A stretch of DNA of 64,000 nucleotides from Citrobacter sp. MGH106 (GTDB lineage Bacteria > Pseudomonadota > Gammaproteobacteria > Enterobacterales > Enterobacteriaceae), in contig NZ_KQ089822.1 in the NCBI RefSeq assembly GCF_001037495.1, forward strand, positions 3,367,938 to 3,431,937, read 5' to 3'. The notes below the pieces were generated by a model, which had not been told where the DNA came from, searched no databases, and was given only the letters and a program-made list of their open reading frames with translations. The translations under genes and the position numbers were made by a program. How positions within the stretch are numbered: position 1 is the first letter of the stretch; every line of letters starts with the position of its first letter. Below are positions 17,120-29,104 of the stretch, in pieces.

Positions 17120-17590
17120 TCAGGCCTTAATGGCTTTCAATACATTAATCATTTCAAGTGCAGTCAGTGCAGCTTCTGCGCCTTTGTTGCCGGCTTTAGT
17201 GCCAGCGCGTTCAATGGCTTGTTCAATACTTTCGGTGGTCAGAACACCGAAGGCTACCGGAATGCCACTGTCCTGAGCGACATGCGCCAGGCCATTGCTT
17301 GCACCGCCAGCCACATATTCGAAGTGTGCGGTACCGCCACGAATCACCGTGCCTAACGCAATCACCGCGTCGTATTTACCGGTTTTTGCCAGCGCACCTG
17401 CCGCCAGCGGCAGCTCATACGCGCCTGGAACCCAAACGACGGTAATGTTTTCATCTTTAACCTGACCAATACGTTTCAGGGCGTCGATCGCACCTTCCAG
17501 CAGGCTGTCATTGATAAAGTTGTTGAAACGCGCAATGGTGATGGCGACGCGAGCGTCCGGGGTAGCAACGTTAGCTTCAATAATGTTCAT
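17120..17590 (-). CDS. ribH: 6,7-dimethyl-8-ribityllumazine synthase
   Basis: This enzyme (RibH, called RibE in E. coli) condenses the ribityl pyrimidine with dihydroxybutanone phosphate, the penultimate step of riboflavin synthesis, and forms large capsid-like shells. It has 156 residues. The substrate-binding WVPGAYELP (near 54) and [14 protein letters not shown] with its conserved His (near 88) are present. It follows ribD with an 86-base gap holding a GC-rich palindromic stretch. Confidence 0.98.
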   Translation of the reverse strand: MNIIEANVATPDARVAITIARFNNFINDSLLEGAIDALKRIGQVKDENITVVWVPGAYELPLAAGALAKTGKYDAVIALGTVIRGGTAHFEYVAGGASNGLAHVAQDSGIPVAFGVLTTESIEQAIERAGTKAGNKGAEAALTALEMINVLKAIKA

Positions 17591-17676
17591 ATTCTTCCTT
17601 CGGATTCACTAGACCCCGCAGGGGGGCGGATTTTATCATAATAATCTGTGCGCTGCTTCCCTTTCGAACCGGGAGA

Positions 17677-18780
17677 TCATGCGCCCACTAAATGCAGGCA
17701 AAGGTCCGGACCTACATGGCGTATCTCATTGAATTTGAAATGGGGGGCATCAGCCAGTTTCTCAAGTCCTGGCAGCACACATAATCCTCGTGCATCGCTC
17801 CCTAACAGTTTAGGCGCAACATAGATGATTAGCTCATCAACCACTCCGGCCTGTAATAACGCGCCCGCAAGCGTCGGGCCAGCCTCAACCCAAATGCTGT
17901 TAATTTGTTGCTTGCCTAGTTGCATCAGCAGCACCACCAGGTCCAGATGCCCGTTATGTTCAGGAATCTTCAGGCTACGAACCGCCTCCGGCCAGCTGCG
18001 AGGATCGTCATGAGTACGGGCAATCCAGGTTTCTCCCGGCTGCTGCACAATACGATGCTCCGGCGTCACCTGGTTTTGGCTATCAAGGACAATGCGGATC
18101 GGCTGACGCAGATTTTCTTGCGGATAGAGAGCCTGGGTTGACTCCCCCAACTCCTCCCAACGGACGGTAAGCTGAGGATCGTCCGCCAGTACCGTGGCGC
18201 TGCTGGTCAAAATGGCATGGTTTTGTGCGCGCAGGCGCTGCACATCGCGGCGCGCCTCGGGCGAGGTTATCCACTGACTTTCGCCGCTGGCCATCGCAGT
18301 GCGGCCATCGAGCGATGCGCCAAGCTTAAGCTGCACATACGGGAATCCTGTACGCATCCGCTTGAGGAAGCCTTTATTAAGTTGTTCAACCTCACTCATC
18401 ATCAGCCCGTGGCTGACGTCAATGCCCGCCTGTTGCAGGCGATAAAGCCCGCGCCCAGCGACCTGCGGATTGGGGTCCTGCATGGCGGCCACAACTCGCG
18501 TCACGCCTGCGGCGATCAGCGCATCACAGCACGGCGGAGTCCGACCATGGTGGCTGCAGGGTTCCAGCGTAACGTAGGCCGTTGCGCCTTTTGCTTTCTC
18601 ACCCGCCATCCGCAACGCATGAACTTCAGCATGCGGTTCACCTGCGCGATGATGATAACCTTCACCGACGATCTCGCCATCTTTAACAATCACACAGCCT
18701 ACGTTGGGGTTGGGATGTGTGGTAAAACGTCCGCGCGCAGCAAGCTTCAGCGCTCGCGCCATGTAAAATTCATCCTGCAT
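17677..18780 (-). CDS. ribD: Bifunctional riboflavin deaminase/reductase
   Basis: RibD performs two steps of riboflavin synthesis: deamination of the pyrimidine and NADPH-dependent reduction of its ribosyl side chain. It has 367 residues, as in E. coli. The zinc deaminase signature HAEVHAL (near 50) with TLEPCSHHGRTPPC (near 72-85) makes the N-terminal domain; the reductase domain follows from about 145, with KLGASLDGRTA. It begins three bases after nrdR ends, so the two are probably one message. Confidence 0.98.
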   Translation of the reverse strand: MQDEFYMARALKLAARGRFTTHPNPNVGCVIVKDGEIVGEGYHHRAGEPHAEVHALRMAGEKAKGATAYVTLEPCSHHGRTPPCCDALIAAGVTRVVAAMQDPNPQVAGRGLYRLQQAGIDVSHGLMMSEVEQLNKGFLKRMRTGFPYVQLKLGASLDGRTAMASGESQWITSPEARRDVQRLRAQNHAILTSSATVLADDPQLTVRWEELGESTQALYPQENLRQPIRIVLDSQNQVTPEHRIVQQPGETWIARTHDDPRSWPEAVRSLKIPEHNGHLDLVVLLMQLGKQQINSIWVEAGPTLAGALLQAGVVDELIIYVAPKLLGSDARGLCVLPGLEKLADAPHFKFNEIRHVGPDLCLHLVGA

Positions 18781-18783
18781 GGC

Positions 18784-19269
<486 letters not shown>

Positions 19270-19385
19270 TTACCCTGAACTGGCGTGACAACAAAGGCAG
19301 AGCACTTTTGAGATAAAGGATCGATGCCTTCGTGCTCTTTGCACACTACCATTATGCTATCGCGACAATAAAGGAAGTAACCTAC

Positions 19386-19925
19386 ATGACAAGACGTTAC
19401 CTAAGAATTCTCCTGGTGGGAAGTCTCTTTAGTCTTAGCGCCTGTGCACAGCAAAGCGAAGTACGCCAAATGCATCAAAGCGTCAGCACGCTGAACAAAG
19501 AGATGACACAGCTTAATCAGGAAACGGTGAAAATAACGCAGCAGAATATGTTGAATGCAAAATCCACCAGTGGCGTCTATTTACTACCGGGTTCCAAAAC
19601 CCCCGCCCGACTGAACAGTCAGATCGGTACGTTACGCATGTCACTGGTGAATATTGCACCAAATGCAGACGGTACGCGCCTGACATTACGTATTCAGGGC
19701 GAATCCGACACCCCTTTACCCGCTTTTAGCGCCACCGTAGAGTACGGACAAATTCAGGGCACCACGGACAACTATCAGGAGGTGAATGTTCAGAATCAAT
19801 TGATAAACGCTCCGGCAAGTATTCTTGCACCCAGCGACGTAGACATTTCGTTACAGCTTAATGGCCTGTCTCCGGAGCAACTGGGGTTTGTACGCATCCA
19901 CGACATCCAGCCTGTGACACAATAA
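19386..19925 (+). CDS. yajI: DUF3251 lipoprotein YajI
   Basis: This 179-residue lipoprotein begins MTRRYLRILLVGSLFSLSAC, with the lipobox LSAC and lipidated Cys near residue 20. The mature part starts with a Gln-rich coiled segment (about 25-60) and continues as a beta-rich DUF3251 domain. Its role is unknown. An upstream in-frame start exists at 19332, but AAAGGAAGTAACCTAC precedes the chosen ATG and the lipobox spacing supports it. Confidence 0.93.
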   Translation: MTRRYLRILLVGSLFSLSACAQQSEVRQMHQSVSTLNKEMTQLNQETVKITQQNMLNAKSTSGVYLLPGSKTPARLNSQIGTLRMSLVNIAPNADGTRLTLRIQGESDTPLPAFSATVEYGQIQGTTDNYQEVNVQNQLINAPASILAPSDVDISLQLNGLSPEQLGFVRIHDIQPVTQ

Positions 19926-19931
19926 ACTTTT

Positions 19932-19958
19932 TTGCGGAACGTTTTGTGCGTTCCGCAA
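19932..19958 (+). terminator. Hairpin after yajI
   Basis: A perfect 10-base inverted repeat (TTGCGGAACG ... CGTTCCGCAA) with a seven-base loop starts six bases after the yajI stop. It lacks a downstream T-run, so it may protect the 3' end more than terminate. Confidence 0.55.
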
Positions 19959-20064
19959 CATCACCAGCCTTCATTTTGTTACTCCTCTGACATCATCGAG
20001 ATTTTTAGTAAAACTTGGCAACATTCATGGGAGCCAGTACAATTCGCCGCCTAAAGTACGCAAA

Positions 20065-20139
20065 CGTGAACGCAATCGATTACGTAAATGATAGAACTGT
20101 GAAACAAGACATATTTTTGTGAACAATGATTTTTATAAT
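20065..20139 (+). promoter_or_regulatory. CRP/CytR-type promoter region of tsx
   Basis: A CRP half-site TGTGA with a degenerate partner lies at 20098-20113. A second GTGAACGCAATCGATTAC stretch lies around 20066-20083, and a TATAAT -10 box at 20134-20139. The layout matches what I remember of the E. coli tsx P2 promoter, where CRP and CytR bind cooperatively. Motifs are seen directly; assignment is by analogy. Confidence 0.65.
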
Positions 20140-20223
20140 AGGCTCCGAAGAAATACGAAATATTTAGAAACGCAAATTGCGCCTTTTTCACTCCCGAAAG
20201 GGATTTCAAACAGTGGCATACAT

Positions 20224-21102
20224 ATGAAAAAAACATTACTTGCAGCCGGTGCAGTACTGGCGCTCTCCTCGTCCTTTACTGCTAATGCGGCAGAAAATGA
20301 CAAACCGCAATATCTTTCCGACTGGTGGCATCAGAGCGTTAACGTAGTAGGTAGCTACCACACCCGTTTCGGACCACAGATCCGTAACGATACCTATCTG
20401 GAATATGAAGCTTTCGCTAAGAAAGACTGGTTCGACTTCTATGGTTACATGGATGCGCCAGTCTTCTTCGGTGGTAACACCGATGCGAAAGGTATCTGGA
20501 ACCACGGTTCCCCGCTGTTTATGGAAATTGAACCGCGTTTCTCCATCGACAAACTGACCGGTACTGATCTGAGCTTTGGTCCGTTCAAAGAGTGGTACTT
20601 CGCCAACAACTATATCTACGACATGGGTCGTAACAAAGATGGCCGTCAGAGCACCTGGTATATGGGTCTGGGTACCGATATCGACACTGGCCTGCCGATG
20701 AGCCTGTCCATGAACGTATACGCTAAGTATCAGTGGCAGAACTACGGTGCAGAAAATCAAAACGATTGGGACGGCTACCGTTTCAAAGTGAAATACTTTG
20801 TGCCAATTACCGAACTGTGGGGTGGTAACCTGAGCTACATTGGTTTCACTAACTTTGACTGGGGTTCCGATCTCGGTGATAAGAGTGCTTATGCTGAGAA
20901 TGGTATTAAACAGCGTACTAACGACTCTATCGCCTCCAGCCACATTCTGGCACTGAACTACGACCACTGGCACTATTCCGTCGTCGCTCGTTACTGGCAC
21001 AACGGCGGTCAGTGGAACGATGACGCTGATCTGAGCTGGATGAAAGAAAACGTTCGTTCTACCGGTTGGGGCGGCTATCTGGTTGTCGGTTACAACTTCT
21101 AA
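20224..21102 (+). CDS. tsx: Nucleoside-specific outer-membrane channel Tsx
   Basis: Tsx is a 12-strand beta-barrel channel for nucleosides and deoxynucleosides, and a receptor for phage T6 and colicin K in E. coli. The protein has 292 residues with a clear signal peptide ([22 protein letters not shown]) and a C-terminal Phe after VVGYN, typical of outer-membrane proteins. Differences from E. coli cluster in surface loops, such as near [11 protein letters not shown] and the [10 protein letters not shown] loop. The frame is open upstream, but the signal peptide fixes the start. Confidence 0.97.
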   Translation: MKKTLLAAGAVLALSSSFTANAAENDKPQYLSDWWHQSVNVVGSYHTRFGPQIRNDTYLEYEAFAKKDWFDFYGYMDAPVFFGGNTDAKGIWNHGSPLFMEIEPRFSIDKLTGTDLSFGPFKEWYFANNYIYDMGRNKDGRQSTWYMGLGTDIDTGLPMSLSMNVYAKYQWQNYGAENQNDWDGYRFKVKYFVPITELWGGNLSYIGFTNFDWGSDLGDKSAYAENGIKQRTNDSIASSHILALNYDHWHYSVVARYWHNGGQWNDDADLSWMKENVRSTGWGGYLVVGYNF

Positions 21103-21151
21103 TTTTGCCTGATACCGGGCGGCACTGCGCCAACCCGGAGACCAGCATGTT

Positions 21152-21179
21152 AAAGCCAGCTTAACCGCTGGCTTTTTTA
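21152..21179 (+). terminator. Intrinsic terminator after tsx
   Basis: AAAGCCAGC and GCTGGCTTT form a stem with a short loop, followed by a T-run. It overlaps the stop codon of the convergent WYL regulator gene. Confidence 0.88.
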
Positions 21180-21869
21180 TGGCTTATCGTCACAGCGAAC
21201 TTTACGCAAAAAGTCGCTTAGCGAACGTCCGGTATCCTCACGAAAATGCCTGTCCACAGGGGTAACACAGAGACAACGATCAACACGAAAACAACGATAA
21301 TCCTCACGCCTTTCACACCATGCAACCAGTAGCCAGTGCTCTCCCCAGAAAAATAACCCCAGCGGCTGCACATCTCGCCAGGAGAGTTGCCCGGCTTCGT
21401 CACGATAATGCAGTGCCAGAACCTGTTGGGTAGATACAGCCCGGTGTATAAGATCAAATGTGCTACGAGAATGTAATTGAGTTCCAAAGTCAGGGGCAAA
21501 AATACGCGTCTGTTCTGCCCTGCGACGACTCTCTTCTGGCAGGATCGCCAACACTTTTTCCTGCGCCGATTCCAGCTCCCGCGAGAGCGAATCACCGCCC
21601 CAGGTTTTCAGTAATCGGATTGCGACCATCAGTGCTTCTGACTCACGGTGAGTGAGCATTAATGGTGGCAGATCAAATCCTGCCATTAAACGGTACCCGC
21701 TGCCCGCCTCCCCTTCAACAGGCACGCCGGATAATGATAAATCGCAGATATCGCGGTAGATCGTGCGAGGAGAAACCTCGAGCCGCTCCGCCAGATGCGC
21801 CGCCGTTGTCAGCCTCCTGCCACGCAGGATCTGTACAATCTGAAATAAACGGTCAGCGCGCCTGGTCAT
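21177..21869 (-). CDS. HTH/WYL-domain transcriptional regulator (YafY type)
   Basis: The 230-residue protein has an N-terminal winged helix (about 1-60: RLFQIVQILRGRRLTTAAHLAERLEVSPRTIYRDI, split by family gaps) and a C-terminal WYL domain (about 130-215), where ligands are sensed. It lies 24 bases after the VOC-fold gene in the same direction, so both are probably one transcript, regulated through the palindrome at 22307-22332. K-12 has yajD in this interval. The ligand cannot be predicted. Confidence 0.88.
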   Translation of the reverse strand: MTRRADRLFQIVQILRGRRLTTAAHLAERLEVSPRTIYRDICDLSLSGVPVEGEAGSGYRLMAGFDLPPLMLTHRESEALMVAIRLLKTWGGDSLSRELESAQEKVLAILPEESRRRAEQTRIFAPDFGTQLHSRSTFDLIHRAVSTQQVLALHYRDEAGQLSWRDVQPLGLFFWGEHWLLVAWCERREDYRCFRVDRCLCVTPVDRHFREDTGRSLSDFLRKVRCDDKP

Positions 21870-21893
21870 CTTAACCCTCTGTATTTAGAAATA

Positions 21894-22259
21894 TTATGCA
21901 GGCTGGTGCAAGCCAACGCGATTACCTTCACTATCGGTAAATAACGCAATCGTGCCAATATCCTGCCCCAGCTCAAGTGGTCCAAACACACACTTACCAC
22001 CCGCTGTTTCGACACGCGCAAGCGTAGCCGGGAGATCGTCCGTATGCAGATAAATAATAGCGCCCTGCTGCGAAGGCGTAATACCATCAAATTTAGCCAG
22101 TGCGCCACCGGGGGCTGGGTCCTGATGCGGGAACACTGCCAGCTCAGCACAATCCATATTCTCCCGACGCAGCGAAACCTGCATCACCGGTTCATAAAAA
22201 GCAATGGCACGATCCATTTCCGCTACCGGGATTTCAAACCAGTTAATCACGTTATTCAT
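21894..22259 (-). CDS. VOC-family (glyoxalase/bleomycin-resistance fold) protein
   Basis: This 121-residue protein has two beta-alpha-beta-beta-beta units typical of the vicinal oxygen chelate fold: residues 1-60 starting MNNVINWFEIPVAEMDRAIAFYE, and 65-121 ending in DSEGNRVGLHQP. The family includes metal-dependent lyases, dioxygenases and binding proteins, so the reaction is not known. An AGGAGG ribosome site is well placed before the ATG. It precedes the WYL regulator and carries a palindrome in its promoter. Confidence 0.88.
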   Translation of the reverse strand: MNNVINWFEIPVAEMDRAIAFYEPVMQVSLRRENMDCAELAVFPHQDPAPGGALAKFDGITPSQQGAIIYLHTDDLPATLARVETAGGKCVFGPLELGQDIGTIALFTDSEGNRVGLHQPA

Positions 22260-22306
22260 ACATCCTCCTGCCTTTGTGGGTAATCTCAGAAGGACTATAA
22301 AACAGG

Positions 22307-22332
22307 ACTACTGACAGCATACTGTCAGTAGT
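22307..22332. promoter_or_regulatory. Perfect palindrome upstream of the VOC/WYL operon (operator candidate)
   Basis: ACTACTGACAG and CTGTCAGTAGT form an 11-base perfect inverted repeat with a CATA spacer. It lies about 50-75 bases upstream of the VOC gene start, near a TATAGT -10-like hexamer on the minus strand (22294-22299). It is a good candidate operator for the WYL regulator. Confidence 0.65.
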
Positions 22333-22338
22333 GTTTGC

Positions 22339-22475
22339 AAAAAGGGCCAAAAGTTTCCCTCTGGCCCGTTTCGGGCGCATGTTGCCACGCGGCGACAAGG
22401 CCAACGGGGATCAAGCCCCGCAACACTGTGCCTCACCGGGTCACCCCAGCTTGGGGCGATTCTACTCCACTCGCT
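22339..22475 (-). ncRNA. Candidate structured RNA with its own terminator
   Basis: Read on the minus strand, this 137-base region forms several GC-rich hairpins: CCCCAAGCTGGGG (22444-22456), GGGG/CCCC around ATCAAG (22406-22419), and a TTGTCGCC...GGCAAC stem. It ends with GGGCCAGAG/CTTTTGGCCC around GGAAA (22344-22367) plus five T. It lies downstream of the secF terminator and carries no recognisable protein. I do not recognise it as a named RNA; a role and promoter are inferred only. Confidence 0.4.
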
Positions 22476-22505
22476 AATATCCACACGAAATCAGCGTGCT
22501 ACAGG

Positions 22506-22537
22506 CAAAAAAAATCCCGACCTTGCGATCGGGATTC
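22506..22537 (-). terminator. Intrinsic terminator of the queA-tgt-yajC-secD-secF operon
   Basis: On the minus strand AATCCCGA and TCGGGATT form a perfect 8-base stem, followed by a run of eight T. It lies 23 bases after the secF stop codon. Confidence 0.92.
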
Positions 22538-22559
22538 CAGCTTTTACGCGCAGCTTCGG

Positions 22560-23531
22560 TTACGGCAAAATAGACGGCTGATCCGCCCCTTCTTTCTCGA
22601 CCTTCTGCTGCAGCATGTGCTCGCGCTTCATACCCAGCTTCAACGCCAACGCCGATGCTACGTAGATAGACGAGGCAGTACCGATGGAGACACCGATAAG
22701 CATGGTCAGCGAGAAGCCTTCCAGCACCGGACCACCAAAGAGGTACAGCATCAGAATAACCACTAACGTCGTACCGGAGGTGATTAACGTACGGTGCAAC
22801 GTCTGGGTCAGTGACACGTTAAAGATTTCGTAAGGCGTACCGCGACGGATTTTGCGGAAGTTTTCACGAATACGGTCAGATACCACGATACTGTCGTTTA
22901 GCGAGTAACCAATTACCGACATCAACGATGCGACGATTGTCAGGTCAATCTCGATATGGAACAACGACAGGATCCCTAAGGTGATAATCACGTCGTGCGC
23001 AAGGGAAATCACGACCCCAGCGGCCAGTCGCCACTCAAAGCGGAAACCGACATACACAAGGATGGAAATCAGCGCCACCATCAGCGCCATCGCACCGGTT
23101 TGCGCCAGATCAGCACCCACGCTGGGTCCGACGAACTCGATACGTTTCACAGCGGCATTCTGGTTAGTTGCTTCGTTAATTACACTCAGCACTTTACTAC
23201 CCAGTACCTGCCCGCCGTTTTCACCTTCAGTTGGCGGCATACGAACCATAATGTCGTGGCTACTACCGAAGTTCTGCAGCAGCGGCTCAACGAAGCCCGC
23301 TTTCTCCAGCGCATCGCGCATCACGTCCATTTCCGCTGGTTTTTCCAGCGTGATTTCAATTACCGTACCACCAGTAAAATCGAGCCCCCAGTTAAATCCG
23401 CGTACGCCCATCACCACGATGGCCGCAATCAGCAGAAAACCAGAGATGCCGAAAGCCCAGTAGTCCCAGCGCATAAAGTCGATGACTTTACGGCCGTGGT
23501 TCAATTGTTCAACAGTATATTCCTGTGCCAC
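22560..23531 (-). CDS. secF: Protein translocase subunit SecF
   Basis: SecF with SecD uses the proton gradient to complete protein export through SecYEG. It has 323 residues from a GTG start at 23531, as in E. coli; an in-frame upstream extension overlaps secD and is not needed. The six-segment RND-type topology, the periplasmic P1-like domain with [12 protein letters not shown] (near 43), and the conserved VGPSVGADL and [16 protein letters not shown] motifs are present. It starts 10 bases after secD. Confidence 0.98.
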   Translation of the reverse strand: MAQEYTVEQLNHGRKVIDFMRWDYWAFGISGFLLIAAIVVMGVRGFNWGLDFTGGTVIEITLEKPAEMDVMRDALEKAGFVEPLLQNFGSSHDIMVRMPPTEGENGGQVLGSKVLSVINEATNQNAAVKRIEFVGPSVGADLAQTGAMALMVALISILVYVGFRFEWRLAAGVVISLAHDVIITLGILSLFHIEIDLTIVASLMSVIGYSLNDSIVVSDRIRENFRKIRRGTPYEIFNVSLTQTLHRTLITSGTTLVVILMLYLFGGPVLEGFSLTMLIGVSIGTASSIYVASALALKLGMKREHMLQQKVEKEGADQPSILP

Positions 23532-23541
23532 ATCGCACTCC

Positions 23542-25389
23542 TCAGATTGACAGCTTTTTGACGCGCTTGCCGCCATACAACAGGTTTACGATGGCACGTG
23601 TACCGACGATCGCGGTGAACATCGACGTCGCCACACCAATACCGGTAGTAATCGCGAACCCTTTAATTGCCCCAGTACCGACTGCATACAGGATCAGGAC
23701 CTTAATCAGCGTCGTAATGTTCGCATCGAAGATGGAACTGAACGCGCCCGCATAGCCCTCGTTGATCGCCTGCTGTATCGAACGTCCGTTGCTCAACTCT
23801 TCTTTGATACGTTCGTTGATCAGTACGTTCGCATCGACCGCGACGGCAAGGGTTAAGACGATCCCCGCAATACCCGGCATACTTAGCGTGGCACCCGGCA
23901 GCAACGACATGATACCGACGATCAGTACCAGGTTGGCAATCAGCGCACTTGTCGCAATCAGGCCGAACTTCTTATAGAAGAAGATCATGAACAGGATAGA
24001 AACCACCAGACCAGCCAGACAGGCTTCCAGACCCTGCTTGATGTTCTGCATACCCAGAGTCGGGCCGATAGTCCGTTCTTCAACAATCTGAATCGGCGCA
24101 ATCAACGCACCGGCACGCAGCAGCAGCGACAGCTGACGCGCTTCGTTCGGGTTGTTAATTCCAGTGATACGGAAGCTGTTACCCAGGCGAGACTGGATGT
24201 TGGCGATGTTAATCACCTCTTCCTGTTTCACCAGCATCGCACGGCCGTTGGCATCTTTTTTACCGCTGTCTTTGTACTCGACGAACAAGGTCGCCATCGG
24301 CTTACCGATATTGTCCTTGGTAAAGTTAGACATGATGTTACCACCCGCGCTATCCAGCGAGATGTTAACCTGCGGTTGGTTATACTCATCCATGCTCGAC
24401 GTGGAGTCGGTGATATGGTCGCCGGTCAGGATCACGCGTTTATACAGCACAACTGGCTGTCCTTCGCGGGACTGTTTCACTTCTGAGTCACCCGGTACGC
24501 GCCCGGATGCAGCAGCAGACTGATCAACGTTGGTATTTACCAGACGGAATTCCAGCGTAGCAGTCGCACCCAGAATTTCTTTCGCACGCGCGGTGTCCTG
24601 AATACCAGGCAGTTCGACCACAATACGGTCAGCGCCCTGGCGTTGAACAACCGGCTCAGCGACACCCAGTTGGTTAACACGGTTGCGCAGAATGTTAATG
24701 TTCTGCTGTACCGCGTATTCACGAGCTTCGCTCAAACGCGCATCAGTCATCACCGCACGCAGCGCATTGCTGCCCTGGCTTGAAATCACCAGATCCTGAT
24801 GACGCTTGCTCAGGTAAGAGATAGCCTCGTCACGGGCTTTGCTGTCACGGAAGGTGATGCTCAGACCGTAGTTATCTTCTTTACGAACGGTAGTATAAGG
24901 AATGCCTTTTTCACGCAGGTCGCTGCGCAGGCTGTCGATATTTTGTTCCTGCAGTTTACCCAGCGCGGTGTCCATATCCACTTCCATCAGGAAGTGAACG
25001 CCGCCACGCAGGTCAAGACCGAGTTTCATCGGTTCTGCGTGAATAGCAGCCAGCCAGCGTGGTGTTGCCGGAGCAAGGTTAAGCGCCACGACATATTGAT
25101 CACCCAGCACGCCCAGCAGCACTTCACGTGCGCGCAGTTGGGTATCGGTGGAGTCGAAGCGCGCAAGAATAGCGCCCTCTTCCAGAGCCACAGACTTAGG
25201 TGTAATTTTTTCTTCTTGTAACGTTTTCTGGACCTGGATCAGCGTTTGCTCACTGGCGGCGGCACCGCGCACGCCAGTGATTTGAACAGCCGGATCCTCA
25301 CCATACAGGTTGGGAAGTGCGTAAAGCAGGCCGACGATAATCACGACGACCAGCATGATGTACTTCCACAAAGGATAACGGTTTAACAC
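23542..25389 (-). CDS. secD: Protein translocase subunit SecD
   Basis: SecD is the larger subunit of the SecDF motor. It has 615 residues as in E. coli: a first membrane segment, a large periplasmic part with [15 protein letters not shown] (near 126), and five C-terminal membrane segments with [15 protein letters not shown] (near 519), whose Asp takes part in proton movement. Gene order yajC-secD-secF is conserved across gamma-proteobacteria. Confidence 0.98.
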   Translation of the reverse strand: MLNRYPLWKYIMLVVVIIVGLLYALPNLYGEDPAVQITGVRGAAASEQTLIQVQKTLQEEKITPKSVALEEGAILARFDSTDTQLRAREVLLGVLGDQYVVALNLAPATPRWLAAIHAEPMKLGLDLRGGVHFLMEVDMDTALGKLQEQNIDSLRSDLREKGIPYTTVRKEDNYGLSITFRDSKARDEAISYLSKRHQDLVISSQGSNALRAVMTDARLSEAREYAVQQNINILRNRVNQLGVAEPVVQRQGADRIVVELPGIQDTARAKEILGATATLEFRLVNTNVDQSAAASGRVPGDSEVKQSREGQPVVLYKRVILTGDHITDSTSSMDEYNQPQVNISLDSAGGNIMSNFTKDNIGKPMATLFVEYKDSGKKDANGRAMLVKQEEVINIANIQSRLGNSFRITGINNPNEARQLSLLLRAGALIAPIQIVEERTIGPTLGMQNIKQGLEACLAGLVVSILFMIFFYKKFGLIATSALIANLVLIVGIMSLLPGATLSMPGIAGIVLTLAVAVDANVLINERIKEELSNGRSIQQAINEGYAGAFSSIFDANITTLIKVLILYAVGTGAIKGFAITTGIGVATSMFTAIVGTRAIVNLLYGGKRVKKLSI

Positions 25390-25416
25390 GGCAGTTCCCT
25401 TCGGGAAAACAATAAA

Positions 25417-25749
25417 TTACAGCGCCTTCATCGTGCCTTTCGGCAGAACGGCAGCTACGAAATCACGTTTGATAACCACTTCAGTGGTGTCGTTCAGCGC
25501 GATAGCGATGTAGCCAGTTTCTGCTACTTTGGTCACGCGACCGACCAGGCCACCGTTAGTCAGCACTTCATCACCTTTGGCAATGGAGTTCATCAGGTTT
25601 TTATGTTCTTTGGTGCGTTTCTGCTGTGGACGCAGGATCATGAAATAGAAAATCAGACCAAACACCACCAGCATCAGAATCAGAGACATCGGGCTGCCCT
25701 GCGCCGGAGCACCTGTTGCCGCTACCGCATCAGAAATAAAAAAGCTCAT
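25417..25749 (-). CDS. yajC: Sec translocon accessory protein YajC
   Basis: YajC is a single-pass inner-membrane protein of 110 residues that associates with SecDF. One membrane segment (about 20-40: SLILMLVVFGLIFYFMILRP) is followed by a basic stretch RPQQKRTKEHKN and a small cytosolic beta domain with GDEVLTNGGLVGRV. It lies between tgt and secD, 27 bases before secD. Confidence 0.98.
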   Translation of the reverse strand: MSFFISDAVAATGAPAQGSPMSLILMLVVFGLIFYFMILRPQQKRTKEHKNLMNSIAKGDEVLTNGGLVGRVTKVAETGYIAIALNDTTEVVIKRDFVAAVLPKGTMKAL

Positions 25750-25771
25750 TCAAATTCCCTCATTATTAAAA

Positions 25772-28023
<2,252 letters not shown>

Positions 28024-28114
28024 GACACTGACTCAGACTAAAATAAGAGGCGGGTAGTCTAGTGCCGGGGCGCTCTCCCTGCAACCTTTACCCCTCAAGA
28101 TGAGTGACATAATC

Positions 28115-28319
28115 TATACGCAAAAATCATTCAAGATGCATCGAGGCGGCAACTGAATGAGTCCCCAAGCGCTTACACTAGTAAGTGACTGGGGTAAGTG
28201 ACAAATCTATAGGGAACAGATTTGAACGTCGCGGAGCGGCGGTCCGTAAGGGCGAGTCTCATGGATGAGACGAGTAACTCAGCAGCCAACAAAGGGGCAG
28301 TTTGAAGGATGAAGTGGAT
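28115..28319. repeat. Dispersed element with terminal inverted repeats, long form (copy 1)
   Basis: This 205-base element begins TATACGC...ATTCAAG.TGC and ends TTGAAG.ATGA.GTGGATA, imperfect inverted ends shared with the copies at 45878 and 57943. The shared interior includes GCTTACAC.AGTAAGTGACTGGGG and a GCGGAGCGGCGG stretch. Its right end reaches the base before the acpH start codon. No protein is encoded, so it resembles a non-autonomous miniature element. Confidence 0.75.
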
Positions 28320-28901
28320 ATGAATTTTCTAGCACACCTGCACTTAGCCCATCTTGCCGACAGCTCGCTTTCTGGCAATTTACTGGCCGATTTTGTTCGG
28401 GGGAACCCGGAAGCCAGTTTTCCACCTGACGTGGTGGAAGGCATTTTTATGCACCGTCGTATCGACGTAATGACCGATAACCTGCCTGAAGTGCGTGAAG
28501 CCCGAGAGTGGTTTCGCCGCGAGACTCGCCGCGTCGCGCCTATTACGCTGGATGTCATGTGGGATCACTTCCTGTCGCGTCACTGGTCAGAAATATCACC
28601 GGACTTCCCGCTCGCGGCCTTTGTCAGCTACGCCCACACGCAGGTTGCCACTATCCTGCCTGAATCGCCGCCGCGCTTTGTGAATCTGAACAACTTTATG
28701 TGGTCAGAGAAATGGCTGGAGCGCTATCGTGATATGGACTTTATTCAGAATGTCTTAAACGGCATGGCCAGCCGCCGTCCAAAACTCGACGCATTGCGCG
28801 ACTCCTGGTATGACCTGGATGCGCATTACGATGCCCTGGAAGCACGTTTCTGGCAGTTTTATCCGCGCATGATGGCGCAGGCCAGCAGCAAGGCTCTTTG
28901 A
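28320..28901 (+). CDS. acpH: ACP phosphodiesterase (acyl carrier protein hydrolase)
   Basis: AcpH removes the 4'-phosphopantetheine group from holo acyl carrier protein. It has 193 residues from the ATG at 28320, the E. coli length, beginning [10 protein letters not shown]. Metal-binding candidates include His in [20 protein letters not shown] (kept split), Asp in LLADFVRG near 25, and HRRID near 50 of the HD-like helical fold. The ribosome site AAGGATGAAG is inside the right end of the repeat element. Confidence 0.94.
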   Translation: MNFLAHLHLAHLADSSLSGNLLADFVRGNPEASFPPDVVEGIFMHRRIDVMTDNLPEVREAREWFRRETRRVAPITLDVMWDHFLSRHWSEISPDFPLAAFVSYAHTQVATILPESPPRFVNLNNFMWSEKWLERYRDMDFIQNVLNGMASRRPKLDALRDSWYDLDAHYDALEARFWQFYPRMMAQASSKAL

Positions 28902-28902
28902 T

Positions 28903-28988
28903 TGCCTGATGGCGCTACGCTTATCAGGCCTGCCTGTTGTATCAGGGGTTGCAGACCGGATAAGGCGAAACCGCTATCCGGTAATGCA
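28903..28988. repeat. BIME (paired REP units) downstream of acpH
   Basis: A first unit GCCTGATGGCGCTACGCTTATCAGGC and an opposite unit with CCGGATAAGGCG...CTATCCGG lie between acpH and the peroxiredoxin gene (sequence partly abbreviated). This is the typical form of a composite REP element. Confidence 0.85.
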
Positions 28989-29104
28989 TTGATAGCCAAA
29001 ACCTGTCTCATTGATTGCCAGCGCCTCTTTGTCTTATTCCCGAACAGTCTCTATACTGGCCCGCGTTGCGTTCCAAAAACCCCTTAACTTTGCAGGAGAA
29101 TTAT

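Noticed and set aside
22381-22470. Cobalamin riboswitch on the plus strand (CCCCGCAACACTGTG resembles part of the motif)
   Set aside because: The B12 box and surrounding conserved elements are missing, and no cobalamin or related gene follows.
22335-22766. Plus-strand 143-codon frame across the secF end
   Set aside because: Overlaps the candidate RNA and the secF coding end, has no domain and no ribosome site; the inverted repeats explain the region better.
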